DNA of 64,000 nt, taken from assembly GCA_016787045.1 (NCBI GenBank), contig JAEUVA010000012.1, positions 124,001 through 188,000 of the forward strand, in the 5' to 3' direction. Shown here one piece after another: positions 52,601-60,300 of the stretch. Made by a program: the position numbers and the translations under genes. The notes under the pieces were generated by a model. That model was not told where the DNA came from and ran no database searches. It saw nothing but the letters and a program-made list of their open reading frames with translations. The stretch is from Chitinophagales bacterium (GTDB lineage Bacteria > Bacteroidota > Bacteroidia > Chitinophagales > LD1). Position 1 is the stretch's first letter. Every line of letters begins with the position of its first letter.

Positions 52601-53306
52601 ATTGCTCAAAAAAATAATTGTTGAAAAATGGATAACTGCCAAAGGCGTAATCGGAATTTTTGAAGCCCAGTCAGAAGAGGAAAGCGTTCGCGTCAAGCAT
52701 CCGGCAGCAGACATCCGCTTTCACTTTATGCGCCAACAAACCAAAAAGAACGGGCAACCCAACTACTGCCTCAGCGATTTTGTAGCACCGCAAGGCGATT
52801 ACTTTGCCGGCTTTGCAGTAACCACCGGTTTGAACATAGAAAACAAGATTGCGGAGTTTGAAAAACAGCACGATGATTACAACAGCATCATGCTCAAAGC
52901 GCTGGCCGATCGGCTAGCCGAAGCATTTGCCGAGCGATTGCACGAAAGAGTGCGCAAAGAGTTTTGGGGTTATGCCGCTGATGAAAACCTGACCAACGAA
53001 GATTTAGTACAAGAAAAATACCAAGGCATTCGCCCGGCACCGGGTTACCCTGCCTGCCCCGACCACACCCTTAAGCCGCAGATTTGGCAATTGCTGGATG
53101 TTGAAAAAAATACGGGGATAAAACTCACCGAGAGTTACGCCATGTATCCGGCTGCATCGGTCAGTGGGTTCTACTTTGCCTCGCCATACGCCAAGTATTT
53201 TGGCGTAGGAAAAATACAGCGCGACCAAGTGGCACAACTTGCCCAAGCAAAAGGGCTAACAACAGGTGAAATGGAAAAATGGTTACGCCCCAATTTAGGG
53301 TACTAA
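49647..53306 (+). CDS. metH: Cobalamin-dependent methionine synthase MetH
   Basis: 1219 residues, full length. Moves methyl from 5-methyl-THF to homocysteine through B12. Modules in order: homocysteine-binding ([10 protein letters not shown]; zinc Cys in LNCALGA and [10 protein letters not shown]), pterin-binding ([29 protein letters not shown]), B12-binding ([10 protein letters not shown] with the lower-ligand His; [14 protein letters not shown]), and the SAM-binding activation domain at the end. ATG 49647 (MAELKKQ) is used; TTG 49620 in frame was rejected. Controlled by the SAM riboswitch just upstream. Monocistronic. Confidence 0.97.
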   Translation: MAELKKQLTELCNERILVLDGAMGTMIQRYTLTENDFRGSDFKDHSHDLKGNNDLLNITRPDIIEQIHLEYLLAGADIIETNTFSGTWIAQADYKLENEAYRINYEGARLAKKAIHAFHQNTATKTPKFVAGALGPTNRTASISPDVNNPGFRAISFDELVNAYTEQTRGLIDGGADILLVETIFDTLNAKAALFAIDLVQREKGTDLPIMISGTITDASGRTLSGQTPEAFYTSVAHVKPFSVGLNCALGAKDMRPHMEAISKTAICFTSAYPNAGLPNAFGGYDETPEMMGEALADFVKSGFVNIIGGCCGTTPEHIKVFADVAKKFPPRKIPQPFHFTRLSGLEPVEIRPDSNFVNVGERTNVTGSKAFLKLIKEERFEEALSVAREQVEGGAQVIDVNMDEGMIDGKEAMMKFLHLIASEPDIARVPVMIDSSKWEIIEAGLKCIQGKGIVNSISLKGGEEEFIRQANLVKEYGAAVIVMAFDEVGQADSYERRIEICERAYKILTQQVGFPPEDIIFDPNIFPVGTGMEEHRKNAIDFFRATKWIKENLPHAHVSGGVSNVSFSFRGNNTVREAMHSAFLYHGIQHGMDMGIVNPSMLEVYDDIPKDLLEHIEDVLLDRRDDATERLLNFAETVKQKGKKESGDELLWRNGTIEERLSHSLVKGITDFIEQDTLEALEKYKRPLYVIEGPLMAGMNVVGDLFGSGKMFLPQVVKSARVMKKSVAVLQPYLEKEKAENKDAKQNGRVLLATVKGDVHDIGKNIVGVVLACNNYVIEDMGVMVPADKILQRAKEINADIIGLSGLITPSLDEMVHVAAEMERLGFNKPLLIGGATTSKLHTAVKIAPAYSGDVIHVLDASKSVTVASSLLSDDQKEKFSADVKAEYVEMREVHANRKSDVEYVTLEEARANKLQIDWSKEKIVKPNFIGIKSFDDYSLEELAQYIDWSPFFSTWEMSGTYPRIFESNKYGTEAKKLFEDAQALLKKIIVEKWITAKGVIGIFEAQSEEESVRVKHPAADIRFHFMRQQTKKNGQPNYCLSDFVAPQGDYFAGFAVTTGLNIENKIAEFEKQHDDYNSIMLKALADRLAEAFAERLHERVRKEFWGYAADENLTNEDLVQEKYQGIRPAPGYPACPDHTLKPQIWQLLDVEKNTGIKLTESYAMYPAASVSGFYFASPYAKYFGVGKIQRDQVAQLAQAKGLTTGEMEKWLRPNLGY

Positions 53307-53413
53307 CCTTCCCCTCTATTCGTTCTATGCCTCACTTTGGCCAGTTTACTGATTTTGGAAGACTTACAGGCAACCGTCATTCGTAGTGTTAGTTTATATT
53401 TTCTTCAATCTCG

Positions 53414-53444
53414 TTTGAACCATAACTACCGCCTTCTATATTTA
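53414..53444 (+). promoter_or_regulatory. Promoter for the adhesin operon (TTTG-N19-TATATTTA)
   Basis: TTTG at 53414-53417, 19 bases, then TATATTTA at 53437-53444 (one mismatch from TAnnTTTG), 28 bases before ATG 53473. Confidence 0.6.
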
Positions 53445-53472
53445 CACCCATACAAATTCAAAAACAATCACT

Positions 53473-54348
53473 ATGCGCTTTTTCACCCTGATTGCATGGG
53501 CGCTGATGTGTGCTTCTACTGTTTTGGCACAATCAGAAACCGCCACCAAACCACCCTTTTATCAACTTTTGGACCATCTGAAAGTTAGTACTGAAGCCGC
53601 CAAATCGGTAGCTCCAAATTTACCTGCCCCTTCTGCTGATTTTCAAAATCAGTTGAATAGCTGGATTGAAAAATATCCTACACAATGGCAGGCATTGCTC
53701 CAATTGCCGGCCGTCTCTGCACAAGAAATCAACTGGGCTTCGTATGGCGTGGCTGACAAAAATTTGCCAAAGCGAGAAGAAGTATTGGCCGATTCGCATT
53801 GGCAATGGTTCATCAGCAGCAAAATATCTACCGATAAAAGAGAGCGGCTGTTTCCGCATTTTCCATTGGCTACCGGTTTAAAAAACACGGATCAAAACAT
53901 AAAAACCTACAATGCAAAAGTAGGCATCTGGATGCGGCTCTACCCCAAAGAGTATCAGGCATTTCTCAATGCTCCAGAAATTGCTGCATTAGTACCCGAC
54001 CGCAAAGGCGACATCAAACTCAACTACATGCCCAAGTTTATAGGCGCCCCTATTACCAGCAAAAAACCGATAAAGAAAAACACGGATAACGAATTACTGG
54101 ACGAATACAACTACCAATTAGCACTACGCTATTGGGCTTTTTTGTACAACGAAGCAGAGTACAATCGCTTGTACGCCAAGGATTATGATTTCCCTTCAGA
54201 TTTTGATGCCGTTCGGTTCAAAGTAAATGCCCGAGCAAAAATTTATGAAAATGAAAGAGGCAGTATGGGTGAAGACGATTACAAAAAACTTGGCTCCACT
54301 GAACCGGCAAAAGGAACTATGGATTGGACAAACAAAAACAAACAATAG
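53473..54348 (+). CDS. Exported protein of unknown function, upstream partner of the giant adhesin
   Basis: 291 residues. Signal peptide MRFFTLIAWALMCASTVLAQ. The mature part is helical and charged, with repeated Trp/Tyr-rich stretches (SWIEKYPTQWQALLQLP, MRLYPKEYQAFLNAP) that look like two copies of one module. Ends in a basic tail (DWTNKNKQ). I recognise no family. The giant T9SS protein starts 10 bases after its stop, so the two are one operon. It might be a chaperone, a surface anchor partner, or a periplasmic handler of the adhesin (inference). Confidence 0.8.
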   Translation: MRFFTLIAWALMCASTVLAQSETATKPPFYQLLDHLKVSTEAAKSVAPNLPAPSADFQNQLNSWIEKYPTQWQALLQLPAVSAQEINWASYGVADKNLPKREEVLADSHWQWFISSKISTDKRERLFPHFPLATGLKNTDQNIKTYNAKVGIWMRLYPKEYQAFLNAPEIAALVPDRKGDIKLNYMPKFIGAPITSKKPIKKNTDNELLDEYNYQLALRYWAFLYNEAEYNRLYAKDYDFPSDFDAVRFKVNARAKIYENERGSMGEDDYKKLGSTEPAKGTMDWTNKNKQ

Positions 54349-54352
54349 GAGG
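54347..54352 (+). promoter_or_regulatory. Shine-Dalgarno AGGAGG before the giant adhesin
   Basis: Perfect AGGAGG starting inside the TAG stop of the upstream gene, 6 bases before ATG 54359. I see no comparable site before other genes in this window, in keeping with the weak use of such sites in Bacteroidota. Confidence 0.75.
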
Positions 54353-54358
54353 CAACAC

Positions 54359-57300
54359 ATGAAAAAAATACTATACATACTATTAGCTGCTTTTTTTGTT
54401 GGGGTTTCTGAAAAAACCAATGCCCAGATATATACCGATGGCGCCATGGATTTGCAAATGTGGGTAACCTACTCTTGGGTAGAAAATTACGATGACCCGG
54501 TTGGCGCTGATGAATACAACTTTATATGGTACGGTGCCGACAATGCCGACTTAGATGGGCAAGGATGGAGACCCAACACACCCAACCAATCTACCAGTGG
54601 CACAGGGCCATTTCCAAAACCAAACCAGATAGCCGTTGATTTTGCCGGTGCCGGGTGGGTAACAGGCGCTAACCGCCAATTGTTTGCACATAGCTATACC
54701 GGTGCAAACGTGCCGCAGTTTCTTCAACTGTATGGAGAAAAATGGGAGGATGATTGTTTTGATTGCTCCAGCAGTGGCTCACTTTGCTTAGGTGGAGGTT
54801 GTGGTTTAGGCGGTGCCGATCGTTACAGATACAACGCCAATTGCTGTACCGAGTTGTGTGCCGGTTGCAGTAATGATGATATTTACTGTGTTGGCACCGT
54901 AAATACCGCCATTAATTACCGCCTTACCCCGCCATGTTCAGCAATTGATAACGCTACTCCTTCTACCGGCTGGGTGGGCGATTATTTTTCTACTTTTTGC
55001 GGAAGTAATGATATGGGAGCTGAAGTATCTGTGTATTACACCCCACCCATACCTTCTTCATTTACAGCAGTACCCAATACATTTTGTGCCGGAGGTGGTA
55101 CTGTTACGCTCAACCTTGCAGGTGCAGTATACGGTGGTACATACGATATTTTTGATGAATCTACCGGTAGTTTTATCATTACAGGCACAGCAGGCCCCAC
55201 GTATGTACTCAACGTACCAAGTACAAGAACATTCCGCCTTTACACCCGCAACGGTACTTGCCGAAGTATCAGCTACCGTACAGTTACGGTAACTATTGCT
55301 CCTGCCGTAAGTGGCGGTACTATAGCAGCCAACCAAACGATATGCTATAACACAGCTCCTGCCGGACTAACCAACTCTGCCTCCGGCTCAGGTGGTACCG
55401 GTGGCTTTACCTACCAGTGGGAATCTCAAGCAAACTGTACCGGTGGTTTTGGTCCAATAGGTGGCGCTACCGGCACAGCGTACAGCCCACCCTCTTTAAC
55501 ACAAACCACCTGCTACCGCAGAGTGGCCACTAACACTTGTGGTTCTGCCAATTCCAACACAGTTACCATTACTGTGTTGCCTCAACTAAACTATGGCACA
55601 GTCAGCGGTGGCGGTGGCACCTTTTGCGCTACAGCAGACCCGGGTAATATGACCGTAAACCCCTCAGGCGGCACCGGAACTTTTAATTATCAGTGGTATT
55701 TTCAGAACGGAAACGTAGCTTGCCCTAGTGGTACTTCTACATTGGGTTGGACTGCTATAGGTTCGGCAACATCCTCATCCTACGACCCACCAGCCGGATT
55801 AACCACCACCCGAACATACGCTGTGCAGGTTGACCCTGCGGGCTCACCAGATTGTGGTGCGCCAACTTGGGCAAATGGTTGTGTGGTAGTTACTGTTAAC
55901 CCGGCAGCCACAGCTAATGCCGGTGGGCCGAATACGCTATGCCAAACAAATTCGCCTGGTGCTTTAACGCTTAGCGGAGCAAGTGTAGGGGGTAGTGCCA
56001 CCACAGGTGCGTGGCAGATATTAAGTGGTGGAGGCACATTGAGCACTACAGCGCAAACAGCATCACCTGCCACTGTAACTTACACGCCATCTGCCGGATT
56101 CTCAGGCACCGTTACTTTGCAACTTACAACCAACGACCCCGATGGAGCAGGGCCTTGTACTGCTGTATCGGCCAACCGTACTATCACTATCAACCCCGGA
56201 GCTACAGTTAGTGCAGGGAGCAGTATTACTATTTGTGAGCAGAGTTCACCATCACCCATTGCACTAAGTGGTGCCAGCTTTGGAGGAACCGCCTCCACTG
56301 CTGCGTGGTCTATCATTTCCGGAGGAGGTTCTTTGAGCAGTACTGCGCAAACAGCTTCGCCCGCTTCGGTCACTTACACACCGGCAGCCGGATTTTTTGG
56401 TACAGTAACTTTACGGTTAACTACCAACGACCCCGATGGTGCCGGGCCATGCACCGCAGAGTTTGCTGACAGAACCATCAACATTAATCAGGCCGCTACT
56501 GCTAATGCCGGAACTACCTTAACCGCTTGCCAATCGGCAACTCCGGGTGCTATTACATTATCAGGAGCCACCATTGGTGGAAGTGCGAGTACCGGTGTAT
56601 GGTCAATTGTAGCCGGTGGCGGAAGTTTGAGCAGCACCACTCCTACTGCTACTCCGGCATTAGTAAGCTACACACCTACAGCCAACTTTAGTGGTGTAGT
56701 AACACTACAACTAACTACAAATGATCCGGATGGAGCCGGCCCATGTACTGAGGCAATTTCGTCACGTACTATTATTGTGAACCAAGCCGCCACTGTAACT
56801 GCCGGTGGGCCAAATACTTTATGTGAAAGCGCTTCTCCATCTGCACTTACACTAAGCGGAGCAAGCATTGGCGGAGCTGCAAGCATTGCCGCCTGGTCTA
56901 TTATTTCAGGTGGTGGCACCTTAAGCACTACAGCACCTGTAGCTAACCCGGCCACTGTAACATACACTCCTGCAACCGGATTTTCAGGAACAGTAACTTT
57001 GCAACTGACTACCAACGACCCGGATGGTGCCGGCCCATGTGCCTCTGCCATTGCGACCCGTACTATTACCATAAATCCTGCGGCTACTGCAAATGCAGGC
57101 GGTACACTTACTGCCTGTGAATCTTCTTCACCCTCAGCTATTGCGTTAACCGGTGCGAGCATCGGTGGCGCTGCATCTACGGGTGTTTGGAGCATAGTAT
57201 CGGGCGGTGGAAGTTTGAGCAGCAATACGCCAACTGCAGCACCCTCTACAGTAACTTACACACCAGCGGCTAATTTTAGTGGCACTGCCGTGTTGCAGTT

Positions 57301-60300
57301 AACCACTGATGACCCAGATGGTGCAGGGCCTTGTGTGGCAGTTTCGGCCACCAGAAATATTGTAATAAATCCTACTGCAACAGTTTCGGCCGGCAGTGCT
57401 TTGTTTGTTTGTGAATCTGCTTCACCTGCAGCACTTACGTTGAGTGGCTCCTCCTTTGGTGGTGCGGCAAGTACAGCAGCATGGTCTATATTATCGGGTG
57501 GAGGAGCTTTGAGCAGCACTGCACAAACCAACAATCCGGCAAATGTTACTTATACACCCGCTGCTAATTTCAATGGCACCGTAATTTTGGAGTTAACCAC
57601 CAACGACCCTGATGGGGCCGGACCTTGCGCTGCTGTTTCTGCTACGCGCACTATTACTGTGCATCCGTTACCTTCGGCTGCACCACTTAGCAATAGTCCG
57701 GTGTGTATTAATAATCCCATAAATTTAAATGCTAATGCATCGGGTGGTACTGCGCCCTACACTTACAACTGGGCGGGGCCAAATGGGTTCAACAACATAA
57801 ATGGAACACCATCTATTGCATCTGCTGTGCTTGCTTCTGCCGGTACATACAACGTAACCATTACCGACAATAACTTGTGTAGCGTATCTGCTTCTACAGC
57901 TGTGGTGGTAAACCCACTACCTAACGGAAGCATTAGTGGCTCCGTTACCGTTTGTGCTGGGGTAGATACTGTACTAACCTTCAACTTTAGCAGTGGTACT
58001 TCTCCGTTTGATGTGAGTTACACCGATGGCACAAATGTATTTACCAAAACCGGGGTAGTTAATGGCGATACTGTTCGCGTATTAGCCACTAACACCACTA
58101 CATATTCATTATCACAGATTATAGATGCCAATGGCTGCGAGAGAAACTCTTTGTTTGGTGGTTCCGCTACTATTACAGTTTCACCGCTTCCGGTAATATC
58201 AACCGCATTGGCAGGCCCTGTGCTTTGCAATGGGGGCAACACAGGTTCTATAACATTAACCGGAGCAAGCGGTGTATCTCCTTATCAGTTTTCAATTAAC
58301 GGTGGCTCAACTTTTCAAACATCAAATGTATTTAACGGTTTAGTAGCCGGTTTTTACAATGCTGTAATTAGTGATGCGTTGAATTGTTCGTCTGCCTACG
58401 CATTTAACCCTATTGAAGTTACTCAGCCAACTGTATTAGACCATAGCTACACAACCACCAGCGCAAGTTGTGCTAACGTGTTTGATGGCAGCATCTCGGT
58501 AAATGCCTTTGGTGGTGTAGCTCCATACACTTACTCACTCAATGGCGGCCCTACTCAACCGGGCAGTACATTCAATGGCTTAGCCGGTGGTAGCTACACA
58601 CTTATGGTTACTGATTTTAATGGTTGTACAGATACTTCGCAAATTTTGATTAACAACAGCTATGCCGTTACGGCCAGCATCGTAAATCAAAATGACGTAT
58701 CGTGCTTTGGCGGTGTTGATGGTTCAGTAACTGTACAACTTAGCGGAGGTATTCCGCCTTATGCTTACTCCATAAACGGGGTGCAGTTTGTGCCTTCATC
58801 AACCTTTACAGGGTTATCGGGTGGCAATTATTTGATTACGCTGCGCGATTCTAAAGGTTGTACAGATTACCTGAATGTAACCATTGCGCAACCCAATCTG
58901 TTGCAAGCGCTGATTGATTCGGTAGATAATATATTATGTAGCGGTGGAACCACAGGCGGTATATACATTACTGTTGTGGGAGGTACTGCTCCGTACAATT
59001 TCTTGTGGAGCAATGGCGCTACAACAGAAGATGTAACAGGAATAGTTACCGGCACCTACAATGTTGCAGTAACTGACGCTAAAGGTTGCAGCACTTCTGC
59101 CGGAGCTACCATTGCTCAGCCATTGCCATTGTTTGTTACTGTGGCTTCTTTCCAAAACCTACAATGCTTTGGCGATTCATCGGGCGCTATAGATGTTACC
59201 GTAAATGGCGGTGTACCTCCTTACTCATTTAACTGGAGCAATGGTGCTGCATTTGAAGACATCTACGGATTGCAGATAGGCAGTTATCAAGTTACTGTAA
59301 CCGATGCTAATTTCTGCACGGCTACACTACAACAAAGCATTAATCAGCCTGCCGTGCTTTCATCTACCATTAGCGCTACTCCGGTACTTTGTGCGGGCGG
59401 ACCCGGTGGCAGTGTTACGTTAGGAGTTACCGGAGGAACACCCAATTACACTTACCTATGGAGCAATGGCGCTACCACACAAAACCTACCAAATGTACAA
59501 GGCGGATTCTATTCTGTAGTGGTGTATGATGCCAATGGTTGCAGTATTACCAACTCCACTACAGTTGCTGAGCCGACTGCTATTACATTAGGTATTTCTG
59601 CCACACAAATATTATGTAACGGAGCTGCCACAGGTGCTATAAACTTATCGGTAAATGGTGGCACTCCTTCATATAGTTTTGTGTGGAGTAATGGAGCTAC
59701 CACAGAGGACTTGAGCGGTTTATCTGCCGGAATTTACTCAGTAACCGTAACTGACCTCAACTTGTGTACTGCTACAGCTTCTGTAGCCATCACTCAACCT
59801 GCCGGATTGGTATTAAATGCTACCACACAAAACGTGGGCTGTGCAGGCGGTGCAAATGGTTTTGTGGACATTACCGTGCAAGGTGGTGTATTTCCATACA
59901 ACTTTAATTGGAGTAATGGCGTAACTACAGAAGATGTATATGGTTTGAGTGGTGGCACATACAGTTTAACAATTACTGATGCTAACAACTGTTCGCTTAC
60001 GGCTACTTATACCCTTACCGAACCCACTGCAATTTCATCAACTATTTCGGCAACTAACATTAGTTGCTTTGGCGGTAATAATGGCTCTGTAACTCTTGGT
60101 GTAAGCGGTGGTGTTGCCCCATACACTTTTTTATGGAATACTTTTCAAAGTGTGCAGAATTTGAGCAACGTGAGTGCCGGCCAATACTTTGTAATTATCA
60201 AAGACGCCAATAACTGTGAGCACCGCGATTCTATCATAGTAACTCAACCATCGGCACTTGCACTAACTGTGAGTGTAACCAATTCGGTTTGCTATGGCTC

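Noticed and set aside
54227..54358. Upstream in-frame start of the giant adhesin
   Set aside because: It overlaps the 3' end of the previous gene; ATG 54359 has AGGAGG and a signal peptide.
56668..57225. Reverse-strand open frame of 185 codons in the adhesin
   Set aside because: It is the mirror of the 98-residue repeats (Pro/Val/Ala-rich shadow) and repeats with the same period; no start context or family.
55904..57667. The 294-base repeats as an assembly duplication
   Set aside because: Copies differ at many synonymous and non-synonymous sites, so they are old biological repeats.
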